NCBI GenBank assembly: GCA_947492185.1
Contig: CANLMR010000002.1
Location: forward strand, 186,001 to 250,000
Source: an uncultured Tenacibaculum sp.
GTDB lineage: Bacteria; Bacteroidota; Bacteroidia; Flavobacteriales; Flavobacteriaceae
Length of the DNA stretch: 64,000 nt
Direction: 5' to 3'
Part shown: positions 16,503 to 25,053 of the stretch, piece after piece
Layout: every line of letters begins with the position of its first letter
How positions within the stretch are numbered: the first letter of the stretch is position 1
Translations under genes and position numbers: made by a program
The notes under the pieces: model-generated
Database searches by the model: none
What the model saw: the letters and a program-made list of their open reading frames with translations, nothing else
Told to the model about the DNA's origin: nothing

Positions 16503-18245
16503 TTAGTTACACTGCTTAATTAACTTAAGTGTATTTTGTTCAGCATCTACTAAGTGAACTTTCTCATTATTATCAAAAGTAACTACATATTCATCTGTTA
16601 ATTCAGATGGCAAGTTTGAAGATGTAATTACAAATCCAGTTGAACCATCATTTAATTCAACTACATCCCACTCACCTTCATAATTAGCTCCATTACCTTC
16701 TGCATTAAAAGTACCATCAGCATTAAATCCAAAATAAATTTCAAATTGTGAAGTAACATCATTACCATCTAATTCAAAGTAATATACAGACCAACTACAT
16801 TCTTTCATTACATTCTTAACGCGCTCTACTTGATTTGCTGTACCAGGATCGTTTTCACAAACTCTTTCTAGTTTTAAAGTATGATTTTGTTCACCTTGAA
16901 GTACCATTTTATCATCATCTAAACGAGCTAATAAATAGTAATCATTAATATCACTAGTTAATGTTGGAGAAGATAACGTAATTGCAACACCTCCAGTAGC
17001 TATTTCTTGCGCTACCCAAGTACCTTCATGTAAATCTTGATCATTACCTGTAGTCATTATAAATGTACCGTCTTCTTTAAAATCAAAGTGATAATCGTGA
17101 TATTGAGCTGTTAAATCATTTCCATCAACTTTTAAGTAGTACATATACCATTTACAATCAATAATAAATTCTTTTACTGCAGGTAAATTAGTATCATCTG
17201 GGCAATCTTTAACAATTTTCACAAACTGACCAGATGCATCTAACATTTCTAAGAAATCATCTCCACATTCAACTACTTTAAAACTTCCATTAAAATCTTG
17301 AGAATTAGATTCTAACTTTAAATATGAATAATCGCCATCTTGCACCACTGTCCACGCACCACTTGCTTCTTCAACTCCGTTTGGATTTTTAACTGAAAAA
17401 GTAAAATCATCATTGAACATAGCTTTTAATCCTGAAGTTCCATTGTCGTTTCTGATTTCCCAGTAGCACTCTTTTAGGTTGCTCTTAATAGAATTTACGT
17501 CACAATCTAAATCATCATCATTATAATCATAGTCATCATCTTCATCACAAGAATCTTTTGCTTGGTTAATAGTACTAATTAATTCTTCATTGTTATTTAC
17601 ACTAACAGTAGAACCATCAGCTAAAACCATTGTAACTGGAAAATTTAAACTCGCTAAAGTAGCATCATCTAAATTTTCAAGAAAAACATATAATTCTTCA
17701 TCATTATTGATAGTCTCAGTATCAATCACATCAAAAGAAGTATTAAAAATTGAAATTGAAATTGGATATTGGAAATCAATACATTCAATATCATCATCCA
17801 CTTCATTTTCACCAACACAAGACTTTATTAATTCTTCTAGTTCAGCTTGACTATTAATAGTCGTCTCTGTAAAATCTCCAGAAATTATGGTAATAGGATA
17901 CTGAATATCTAATTTATCAATATCATCAGCAAATTGATCATATATATCTTCTATTAATCCAAAGTCTACTTCAGAATTAATTGTAATTTCAATATTATTA
18001 ACCACTACAGTAACAGGTAATTTTACCTCTAAACAGTTAGCTTGATCTATAATATTATCTGCAGAACCATCATTTGTTGCTGTTCTAGACATTAATTTAC
18101 TAACTTCAGAGGTAACATTAAATGTTTGGTTGTTATTAGGTTGAGAAACATCAACAGCTTCTTTTTGACAAGAAAAAAAACTCATCAATACAAAAGCAGA
18201 TATTGCTAAAAATTTTAACAGTTTGGAATTGTTTGAAGTTTTCAT
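16503..18245 (-). CDS. Modular five-repeat lipoprotein with lipocalin-like domains
   Basis: The longest frame starts at 18254; the ATG at 18245 is preferred because it opens MKTSNNSKLLKFL and a lipoprotein signal ending SFFSC (Cys26). Of 580 residues, two related N-terminal modules span about 71-145 and 155-233; each begins CLEVKLPV/CIDFQYPI, contains NSQAEL/NNNEEL and ends with Cys. An Asp-rich linker (233-250) follows. Three lipocalin-like modules (about 260-348, 364-463, 483-579) each open with CxW, have F.FxxDGTF and GxW strands and close with Cys. Every module is bracketed by a Cys pair, suggesting disulfides. It is divergent from the ECF sigma gene and preceded by the putative ECF promoter, so it may be an output or sensor component. 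The ligand is unknown. Confidence 0.65.
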   Translation of the reverse strand: MKTSNNSKLLKFLAISAFVLMSFFSCQKEAVDVSQPNNNQTFNVTSEVSKLMSRTATNDGSADNIIDQANCLEVKLPVTVVVNNIEITINSEVDFGLIEDIYDQFADDIDKLDIQYPITIISGDFTETTINSQAELEELIKSCVGENEVDDDIECIDFQYPISISIFNTSFDVIDTETINNDEELYVFLENLDDATLASLNFPVTMVLADGSTVSVNNNEELISTINQAKDSCDEDDDYDYNDDDLDCDVNSIKSNLKECYWEIRNDNGTSGLKAMFNDDFTFSVKNPNGVEEASGAWTVVQDGDYSYLKLESNSQDFNGSFKVVECGDDFLEMLDASGQFVKIVKDCPDDTNLPAVKEFIIDCKWYMYYLKVDGNDLTAQYHDYHFDFKEDGTFIMTTGNDQDLHEGTWVAQEIATGGVAITLSSPTLTSDINDYYLLARLDDDKMVLQGEQNHTLKLERVCENDPGTANQVERVKNVMKECSWSVYYFELDGNDVTSQFEIYFGFNADGTFNAEGNGANYEGEWDVVELNDGSTGFVITSSNLPSELTDEYVVTFDNNEKVHLVDAEQNTLKLIKQCN

Positions 18246-18301
18246 GATTATCATTTATTTTTTTAGGTTTAAATTATTAAATGAGGCCTTCTTTATTCTT
18301 A

Positions 18302-18328
18302 AACAATTCTCTTTTAAAAATTCCTACC
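18302..18328 (-). promoter_or_regulatory. Putative ECF-sigma promoter of the lipoprotein gene
   Basis: On the minus strand GGTAGGAATTTTTAAAA (18328-18312) is identical over 17 bases to 18901-18917 upstream of fecR. Both are followed six bases later by TGTT (here 18305-18302), giving GGTAGGAA-15 bases-TGTT, an ECF-like -35/-10 arrangement. The leader to the ATG at 18245 would be about 50 bases. Confidence 0.6.
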
Positions 18329-18375
18329 CTTGATATTCATTTTTTTTTAATTTTAGAAAAATTTTAAAAATTTTA

Positions 18376-18891
18376 ATGAAAAAACATATCGACAAAGATA
18401 TTTGTAATGAAACACATTTTTCGTCTTTCTTTAATAAGTACTCAAAAGCACTATATAATTTTCTCTATTATAAATTTGGAGAAAAACTGAATCCCGAAGA
18501 TAAGGTACAAGAAGCATTTTTAAAAGTTTGGCAAAACTGTCATAAAATTACCCCAGACAAAGCGAAGAGCTTTCTATATACTACCGCTAATAATTTAATG
18601 ATTAATCAAGCAAATCATGAAAAGATAAAATTAAAATATGCTGAAACGCCGCAAAAGAACCATACCAATGAATCTCCTGAATTTGTTATGGAAGAAAATG
18701 AGTATTTAGATAAAATTCAAAATGCACTTGCTAATTTAACTGAAGCTCAACGAGTTGCTTTTATGTTAAATCGTATTGAAGGGAAACGGTTTAAGGAGAT
18801 TGCTGAGATTTTAGGAATATCAGTAAAAGCTGTTGAGAAGAGAATTTATGGAGCTTTGAAGAAATTAAGAGAAGACATAAAAGGATTATAA
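18376..18891 (+). CDS. ECF-family RNA polymerase sigma factor (FecI-like)
   Basis: A 171-residue sigma-70 protein of the extracytoplasmic-function type. Region 2 spans about 15-80, with YSKALYNFLYYKFGEKLNPEDKVQEAFLKVW and a TTANNLMINQ segment. Region 4 spans about 115-165, with LANLTEAQRVAFMLNRIEGKRFKEIAEILGISVKAVEKRI, the helix-turn-helix that contacts the -35 element. It should be held at the membrane by the FecR protein encoded next and released when the TonB receptor binds its ligand. The gene lies between two copies of its probable promoter motif. No TAnnTTTG box is clear; the upstream stretch is very AT-rich. Confidence 0.9.
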   Translation: MKKHIDKDICNETHFSSFFNKYSKALYNFLYYKFGEKLNPEDKVQEAFLKVWQNCHKITPDKAKSFLYTTANNLMINQANHEKIKLKYAETPQKNHTNESPEFVMEENEYLDKIQNALANLTEAQRVAFMLNRIEGKRFKEIAEILGISVKAVEKRIYGALKKLREDIKGL

Positions 18892-18900
18892 AATTATATA

Positions 18901-18927
18901 GGTAGGAATTTTTAAAACTAAGCTGTT
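18901..18927 (+). promoter_or_regulatory. Putative ECF-sigma promoter of the fecR-receptor operon
   Basis: GGTAGGAATTTTTAAAA (18901-18917) followed after six bases by TGTT (18924-18927). It is an exact 17-base repeat of the sequence in front of the divergent lipoprotein gene. Transcription would start near 18934-18936, which favours the fecR ATG at 18949 over that at 18934. Confidence 0.6.
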
Positions 18928-18948
18928 ATATTTATGAGTATTAGTAAT

Positions 18949-19842
18949 ATGGAAAAAACAGAATTAATAAAAAAGTGGTTGGATAACAACCTAAATCCTG
19001 ATGAGCAAAAAGCATTTGAAGCTCTGGAGGACTATAATGAGTTGATTCAATTATCGGATAAATTAAAACAATTTAAAGCTCCTGATTATAAATCAGGTGG
19101 CGTTTTAGAAAATATTCTTGAACAAAAGAAAACTAAAAAAGCTAAGTTAATTTCACTTAACGTAATAAGTAAAATTGCAGCAGTATTTGTAATTGGACTA
19201 AGCTTACTTTACTTTCTAAATAACACAGATACAACGATTAACGCTATTGCCGCAAATAAGGTAAACACAGCATTGCCAGATAATTCTTTGGTAACTGTAA
19301 ATGCATCTTCTTCAATCACTTACAATAAAAAAAGTTGGAGTAATAAAAGACAGGTAAAACTAAAAGGAGAAGCGTTTTTTAAAGTGGCTAAAGGTTCTAA
19401 ATTTGATGTTGTTACCAATGCTGGTACTGTAAGTGTTTTAGGAACAGAATTCAACGTAAAAAATAGAAATAATAGTTTTGAAGTTACCTGTTATGAAGGA
19501 TCTGTACTTGTAACTTATAATAGTAAAGAGGAAAGATTAGCTCCTGGAGATTACTTCAGATCAGGAGTTGTTACTCGAAAAAAAATCGAAAACGTAGCAC
19601 CTACATGGATTAACAACGAAAGTACGTTTATTAGTGAACCTTATAACAATGTGATTCAAGAGTTTGAAAGACAATATAATGTAAAGGTTGAAACACAAAA
19701 CATAGATACATCTTTATTATTCACAGGAAAATTTATTCATAACGATATTGATATTGCATTAAAGACATTAACTTTACCTTTCAATATAGTTTTTGAACAA
19801 AACGAAAAAACTATTATTCTAAAAGGTGAACGTACGAAATAG
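18949..19842 (+). CDS. FecR-family anti-sigma/signal-transducing protein
   Basis: 297 residues from the ATG at 18949 (MEKTELIKKWL); an in-frame ATG at 18934 would add five residues but falls at the predicted transcription start. The cytoplasmic N-terminal helices (about 1-55, LNPDEQKAFEALEDYNEL) should bind the sigma factor. One membrane segment (about 75-95, IAAVFVIGLSLLYFL) precedes a periplasmic FecR beta-domain (about 105-205: LPDNSLVTVNASSSITYN, GTEFNVKNR). A DUF4974-like end follows (about 228-297: PYNNVIQEFERQYNVKVE, FTGKFIHNDIDIALKTL), which resembles the secretin/STN fold that meets the receptor. The gene overlaps the receptor gene by 17 bases. Confidence 0.9.
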   Translation: MEKTELIKKWLDNNLNPDEQKAFEALEDYNELIQLSDKLKQFKAPDYKSGGVLENILEQKKTKKAKLISLNVISKIAAVFVIGLSLLYFLNNTDTTINAIAANKVNTALPDNSLVTVNASSSITYNKKSWSNKRQVKLKGEAFFKVAKGSKFDVVTNAGTVSVLGTEFNVKNRNNSFEVTCYEGSVLVTYNSKEERLAPGDYFRSGVVTRKKIENVAPTWINNESTFISEPYNNVIQEFERQYNVKVETQNIDTSLLFTGKFIHNDIDIALKTLTLPFNIVFEQNEKTIILKGERTK

Positions 19843-22138
19843 GTTATTTTTCTTAATATATTTACTAACATTCAGCTCCTTTTCTATTTTTTCTCAAGAG
19901 CTAAATCAAGAGAAATTACCTTTAAGAGAGGTATTAGAAATTTTACAAAAGAAGTATAATGTTAGTTTTTCATATGCAGATAATTCTGTTAAAAATCAGT
20001 TCATTACAGCACCTGATGATTCACTAACACTTACTGAAGTTATAACGCAACTGCAACAAAAAACCAGCTTACAATTTGAAATTCTGAATGGTTCTTTAAT
20101 TGTAATTCGGAAAAAACAAAAGACAAAACCAAAGTCTAGTTATTCTGAATTTGAACCTTTAGATGAAGTCTTAGTACAAGGATATTTAACTTCAGGAATT
20201 TCTAAAAACAGTGACGGATCTATTGATTTAGAAACAGATAAACTCGGGATTTTACCAGGTTTAATTGAACCTGATGTTTTGCAAATTATCAACTCTTTTC
20301 CGGGTGTTATTACAGTAGACGAGAGTATATCAAATATTAATGTTAGAGGTGGAACTCATGATCAAAATCTTATTCTTTTTGATGGAATTAGAATGTATAA
20401 ATCTGGGCACTTTTTTGGATTAATTTCTGCTTTTAACCCTTATCTAGACTACGACATCAACTTATCAAAAAGTGGTAGTAGTTCAAAATACGGTGAAAGT
20501 ATTTCTAGTGTAATTGATATGAAGTTACCAGATGAAATAGGTACAGAAGTAAAGACTCAATTTGGATTAAACATGATTAGTGCTGATTTTGTAACAAGAA
20601 TTCCCCTTTCTAAAACTACAGAATTACAATTAGCAGCACGAAGATCAATTACTGACTTTATTAATACCCCTACTTATAATCAATATTTTAAAAGAGCTTT
20701 CCAAGATTCTGACTTAAGTGCTTTACTTAATAATAATAGTGTTTTAGTAAAAGATGAAAATTTTAAATTCCATGATATTTATTCAAAATTCATTTGGAAT
20801 ATAAGTCGGGATGATAAGTTAAAGCTCGTATTCTTAAACATTGAAAATGAACTATCTTACAATCAAAAACTAACTGGATCTACTGGAGATTTAGAATTAG
20901 AAAGTAATTTAAATCAACAAAGTATTACTACTGGAATAACCTATGAAAAACAAATTCATGATGATTTTAAAATTAGTGCTCAGAAATATTTTACGCACTA
21001 CGATTTATCGTCAAATAATGCTGATATTTTAAATAGTCAAAATTTAATTCAAGAGAATGTTGTTCAGGATAATGGATTAAAAATTGATGCTATATATAAG
21101 TATAATGAATCTGTTTCTTTTCTATCTGGTTATCAGTTCTCTCAAGTTGCTATTAGTAATTTAGAAGATGTAGATAATCCGGAATTCAGGCGATATATAA
21201 AGCAAGTGCTTCTCTCCCATTCTGCTTATGGTCAATTTGATTATACAACCGATAGAATTCAATTAAAAGCAGGAGCTCGATTGAATTATTTTGAGAAGTT
21301 TAATCGATTCTTAATAGAACCAAGAATTACATTTAATTATAAGTTCTTAAATAATTTTAGTTTATTAGCAACTGGTGAATTAAAAAGTCAGTCTATATCT
21401 CAAATAATTGATTTACAGGAAGACTTTTTAGGAATTGAGAAACGTCGTTGGGTTTTATCAAATGAAAAAGATATCCCTATTATAACTAGTAAGCAAGCTA
21501 GTTTAGGTGTGTTTTACAAAAAAAACAATCTTTTAATTAGTGGCGAATTTTACATTAAAAATGTAAATAATATTAGTGCAAGGAGTCAAGGTTTTCAGAA
21601 TCAATTTCAATTTGTAAATGATATTGGAAATTACAATGTTAAAGGTTTTGATTTTTTAATCAATCAACGATTTAAAAATTTTAATACTTGGTTAAGTTAT
21701 AGCTATAATGTAAACAATTATGATTTTTCGAGTTTAAATAATGCAGAAAGTTTCCCAAATAACGTAGATGTAAGAAGCGTAATTAATTTGGCTGCAAATT
21801 ATACATATAATAATATAAAATTAGCATTAGGATTAAACTGGCACACAGGTAGGCCTTTTACAAAACCATTACAATCTGATAATACAATTATTAGAACTAT
21901 TAATTTTGATAACCCAAATAGCTCTAGATTAACAGATTACATTAGGTTTGACACTTCATTACAGTATCAATTTAAAATAGGAAAAGTTAATGCTTCAACT
22001 GGAATATCGGTTTGGAGTGTTTTAGATAAAAGAAATATTCTTAATACTTATTTTGATTTAGAAAACAATACTATAAATCAAGTAGAAAATACTTCTCTAA
22101 GAATTACTCCTAATGCCAGTCTGAGAATCCTTTTTTAG
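19826..22138 (+). CDS. TonB-dependent receptor with N-terminal STN signalling domain
   Basis: A 770-residue outer-membrane receptor. No ATG precedes the signal peptide, so the GTG at 19826, inside the fecR end, is the likely start (MNVRNRLFFLIYLLTF, cleavage near FSQ24). An STN domain (about 30-97) contacts FecR. A TonB-box-like LDEVLVQGY (112-120) and a plug domain follow (about 140-240: DVLQIINSFPGV, NINVRGGTHDQNLILFDGI). The rest forms the 22-strand barrel ending in Phe. Together with the sigma and FecR genes it forms a cell-surface signalling set that detects its own transported ligand. The ligand is unknown; no SusD gene lies next to it, so a glycan-utilisation (SusCD) locus is not supported. 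Confidence 0.9.
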   Translation: MNVRNRLFFLIYLLTFSSFSIFSQELNQEKLPLREVLEILQKKYNVSFSYADNSVKNQFITAPDDSLTLTEVITQLQQKTSLQFEILNGSLIVIRKKQKTKPKSSYSEFEPLDEVLVQGYLTSGISKNSDGSIDLETDKLGILPGLIEPDVLQIINSFPGVITVDESISNINVRGGTHDQNLILFDGIRMYKSGHFFGLISAFNPYLDYDINLSKSGSSSKYGESISSVIDMKLPDEIGTEVKTQFGLNMISADFVTRIPLSKTTELQLAARRSITDFINTPTYNQYFKRAFQDSDLSALLNNNSVLVKDENFKFHDIYSKFIWNISRDDKLKLVFLNIENELSYNQKLTGSTGDLELESNLNQQSITTGITYEKQIHDDFKISAQKYFTHYDLSSNNADILNSQNLIQENVVQDNGLKIDAIYKYNESVSFLSGYQFSQVAISNLEDVDNPEFRRYIKQVLLSHSAYGQFDYTTDRIQLKAGARLNYFEKFNRFLIEPRITFNYKFLNNFSLLATGELKSQSISQIIDLQEDFLGIEKRRWVLSNEKDIPIITSKQASLGVFYKKNNLLISGEFYIKNVNNISARSQGFQNQFQFVNDIGNYNVKGFDFLINQRFKNFNTWLSYSYNVNNYDFSSLNNAESFPNNVDVRSVINLAANYTYNNIKLALGLNWHTGRPFTKPLQSDNTIIRTINFDNPNSSRLTDYIRFDTSLQYQFKIGKVNASTGISVWSVLDKRNILNTYFDLENNTINQVENTSLRITPNASLRILF

Positions 22139-22171
22139 GTAAAAATTTTCAAAAATTTAAAACAAAATGAA

Positions 22172-22200
22172 TTAATATTGTAAAATATTAACATTTTTTT
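22172..22200 (+). terminator. Terminator of the sigma-fecR-receptor operon
   Basis: TTAATATT (22172-22179) pairs with AATATTAA (22184-22191) around GTAA, followed by CATTTTTTT. Confidence 0.7.
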
Positions 22201-22450
22201 GTTAAATAAATAAACTTCACTTAAGTTTAACTAGTCAACCCAAATACATTCATCCAGATAATTTAACTAAACATATTTCTGTTTAGTATGTTAATTCTTT
22301 AATTCTTAAAGATTTTATATAACACTATTCAGCTTTTATCCAATTTTCAATTAAGCTGAAATTCCCATTAAAATAGTGTTCACTTGCCCACTACGTATTT
22401 AACCTTTACTGGTGAAACATTTAATATTAATTAACCAAAACCCTTCAATA
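22201..22450 (+). promoter_or_regulatory. Structured 5' region of the M28 peptidase gene
   Basis: Two hairpins precede the gene. CTAAACA (22267-22273) pairs with TGTTTAG (22280-22286). AACACTATT (22321-22329) pairs with AATAGTGTT (22372-22380) and encloses CAGCTT (22330-22335)/AAGCTG (22353-22358). No TAnnTTTG box is obvious and no known riboswitch class is recognised. Confidence 0.4.
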
Positions 22451-25006
22451 ATGAAAAACAATCAATTTATTATCAAATCTCTATTCCTTTTATGTTTTTC
22501 CCTCGTATTTCAACTTAATTCTCAGCTGAAACAAAAAATGTTTTATGCTACAATGAAAACTTTAGACGCCAATGAACTTCAAAGTAAACACCCTAATGAT
22601 ATCATCATAATAGAATCCATTAATGAATTTAGTGCCGTGATGCTTTCAAATCATGCAGCAGAAGAACTACATCATAAAGTATTAGTACATGGACCAGGTT
22701 TTATCTATGAATCATCAAGAGAAAAAGCATTAAAATCGATTAGAAACACTAAATTATATAAAGCAAAGTCTATTACTAATAAAAATTTACAATCATTTTC
22801 AATTTCTCAACAAGTATTAGTGAATGAAAGTTTAGATCTAGTAAACAATCTTAATATTGAAGCTCAAATTTTAGAATTACAAGCATATGGAACAAGATAT
22901 CATACAACGAATAGTGCTACTCAAGCTGTTTTAGATTTAAAAACAAAATGGGAAACTATAGCTTCAGGAAGAAATGATGTTTCTGTAAGAATTGTGAATC
23001 ATAATTCAACCAACATGCCCTCTGTTATAATGACTATTACTGGTTCTGAATCTCCAGATGAATATGTTATTATTGGAGGACATATTGATTCAACTGCATC
23101 TGGTAATAATAGTACAAATGCACCTGGAGCTGATGATAACGCTTCTGGAATAGCGACATTTACTGAAGCAGCCAGAGTATTATTTGAAATGAATTACAAA
23201 CCTAAAAGAACTATAGAATTTATGGCTTTTGCAGCGGAAGAAGTTGGTTTAAGAGGTTCAAGAGAGATTGCAGAAGATTATCGAAATAGAAATGTAGACG
23301 TAATTAGTTATATGCAACTTGATATGACTAATTATAAAGGATCTACAAATGATATTTACATTTCTACAGACTCATATAATGATGATACTTTAAATGATTT
23401 TTTAATTCAGTTATTAAATTATTATAATTCATCTGGGCCTCACAAACTAACTTATGGTACATCTAGTTGTAATTATGGTTGTTCTGACCATTATAGTTGG
23501 GCACAAGAAGGATATAATGTTGCTTTTCCTTTTGAAGCTACTTTTAGACAAAGTAATCCAAATATTCATACTACAAGAGACACTTATGATAGATCTCCAA
23601 CACCTAATGCTACTCACGCAGCAAAATTTGCTAAACTAGCATTAGAATATTTAATAGAAATTTCAAACGCTCCTTCTACTACTCCCCCTATAGATACTTG
23701 CTCTCAAACAATTTCTTCATTTCCTTATGAAGAAAGTTTTGAAAACTCTATTGGCAATTGGAATCAAGAAATTAATGATGATTTGGATTTTACTCGAAAC
23801 TCCGGAGGAACACCTTCTTCAAATACAGGGCCTTCAAATGGAGCTTCTGGAAACTATTATTTATACGTTGAAGCTTCAGGTGAAGGGAATGGTTTTCCTA
23901 GTAAAAAAGCCATTTTAAACTCTCCTTGCTTTGATATAAGCAATTTAATTACTCCAAAATTTAACTTTAGCTATCATATGTATGGAACAGCTATAAACAC
24001 TCTTGAACTAGAAGTTAGATTAGAAGGAGACACAAATTGGAATTCAATTTTTATAGAAAGAGGTAACAAAGGAAATAGTTGGAATGACGCTGCAATAGAT
24101 CTAAGTAGTTATAAAAATCAAAATAATATTCAATTCAGATTTATTGTTACTACTGGTTCTGGAAGTTCAGGATGGCAGAGTGATATAGCTATAGATAACA
24201 TCAGTTTAAATAATGAAAGTACAGATTCAGACCCTACTCCTACTTGTGAAAATTTAGACTTTTCAAACTTTACTATTTCTTCTTTCTCAAACCAAGATTC
24301 CGATGGGACATTTATCCTTGAAAACTCAGGAAATTCTTTAGTGTTAACAAACAACACATGGAAATACGTAAACTATCCTTATAATGTAACCTCTCAAACA
24401 GTAATAGAATTTTCTTTTCAAAGTACAAATCAAGGTGAAATTCATGGAATCGGCTTTGAAAATGATAATAATTTAACTTCTAACCGCTACTTTAAAGTAC
24501 ATGGTACACAAAATTATGGTATTACCAATTATGATAATTATAGTAGCGGAAATACTACTTATATCATTCCTGTTGGAAGTTTTTATACTGGAATTATGGA
24601 TCGTTTAGTTTTTATTAACGATAACGACAGTGGGTCAGGAAATAATTCTACATTTAGTAATATAAAAATATATGAAGGTAGTTGCGGAACCTCTATTCAA
24701 AACAAAACAGTTGAAGTTATTAATAATATAATATTAGGAGATGAAGATGAAATTAATACTACAGAACTAGTTATTAGTCCTAATCCTAGTAACGATTATT
24801 TTAATATTCAATTAAAAAATAATAATTTAAAAAATATTACTGCAACACTTTTTACAATCGAAGGAAAAGAAATAACAACAAAAAAATTAAGTGATAATTC
24901 TATAATGCTTTCTACCAAGGAACTTAATTTAAGTTCTGGGATATATATTCTAAAACTAAAAAATAAAGGAAAAGAAATTCATACAAAAAAACTAATTGTA
25001 AAATAA
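22451..25006 (+). CDS. T9SS-exported M28 family metallopeptidase
   Basis: A GTG at 22412 extends the frame, but the ATG at 22451 directly opens a signal peptide (MKNNQFIIKSLFLLCFSLVF), giving 851 residues. The M28 aminopeptidase-type domain (about 120-415) has the two-zinc ligands His211 (GGHIDSTASG), Asp228 (PGADDNASG), Glu262/263 (AFAAEEVG, catalytic Glu and ligand), Asp291 (MQLDMTNY) and His347 (SDHYSW). A MAM-like beta-sandwich (about 430-585, FPYEESFENSIGNW ... DIAIDNISL) follows, then a region of unknown fold (590-745). A T9SS type A sorting domain ends the protein (about 768-851, ISPNPSNDYFNIQL, SGIYILKLKN). It probably digests external peptides. Confidence 0.88.
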   Translation: MKNNQFIIKSLFLLCFSLVFQLNSQLKQKMFYATMKTLDANELQSKHPNDIIIIESINEFSAVMLSNHAAEELHHKVLVHGPGFIYESSREKALKSIRNTKLYKAKSITNKNLQSFSISQQVLVNESLDLVNNLNIEAQILELQAYGTRYHTTNSATQAVLDLKTKWETIASGRNDVSVRIVNHNSTNMPSVIMTITGSESPDEYVIIGGHIDSTASGNNSTNAPGADDNASGIATFTEAARVLFEMNYKPKRTIEFMAFAAEEVGLRGSREIAEDYRNRNVDVISYMQLDMTNYKGSTNDIYISTDSYNDDTLNDFLIQLLNYYNSSGPHKLTYGTSSCNYGCSDHYSWAQEGYNVAFPFEATFRQSNPNIHTTRDTYDRSPTPNATHAAKFAKLALEYLIEISNAPSTTPPIDTCSQTISSFPYEESFENSIGNWNQEINDDLDFTRNSGGTPSSNTGPSNGASGNYYLYVEASGEGNGFPSKKAILNSPCFDISNLITPKFNFSYHMYGTAINTLELEVRLEGDTNWNSIFIERGNKGNSWNDAAIDLSSYKNQNNIQFRFIVTTGSGSSGWQSDIAIDNISLNNESTDSDPTPTCENLDFSNFTISSFSNQDSDGTFILENSGNSLVLTNNTWKYVNYPYNVTSQTVIEFSFQSTNQGEIHGIGFENDNNLTSNRYFKVHGTQNYGITNYDNYSSGNTTYIIPVGSFYTGIMDRLVFINDNDSGSGNNSTFSNIKIYEGSCGTSIQNKTVEVINNIILGDEDEINTTELVISPNPSNDYFNIQLKNNNLKNITATLFTIEGKEITTKKLSDNSIMLSTKELNLSSGIYILKLKNKGKEIHTKKLIVK

Positions 25007-25037
25007 AAAAGAGGGCTATATAAGCCCTCTTTTTTTT
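25007..25037. terminator. Bidirectional terminator between M28 peptidase and fabG
   Basis: GAGGGCT (25011-25017) pairs with AGCCCTC (25023-25029), flanked by A and T runs on the two sides, so it can act for both convergent genes. Confidence 0.9.
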
Positions 25038-25053
25038 ATAATTTATAATTACA

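Noticed and set aside
22412..22450. GTG start extending the M28 peptidase by 13 residues
   Set aside because: The extension (MKHLILINQNPSI) would precede a complete signal peptide and is not needed.
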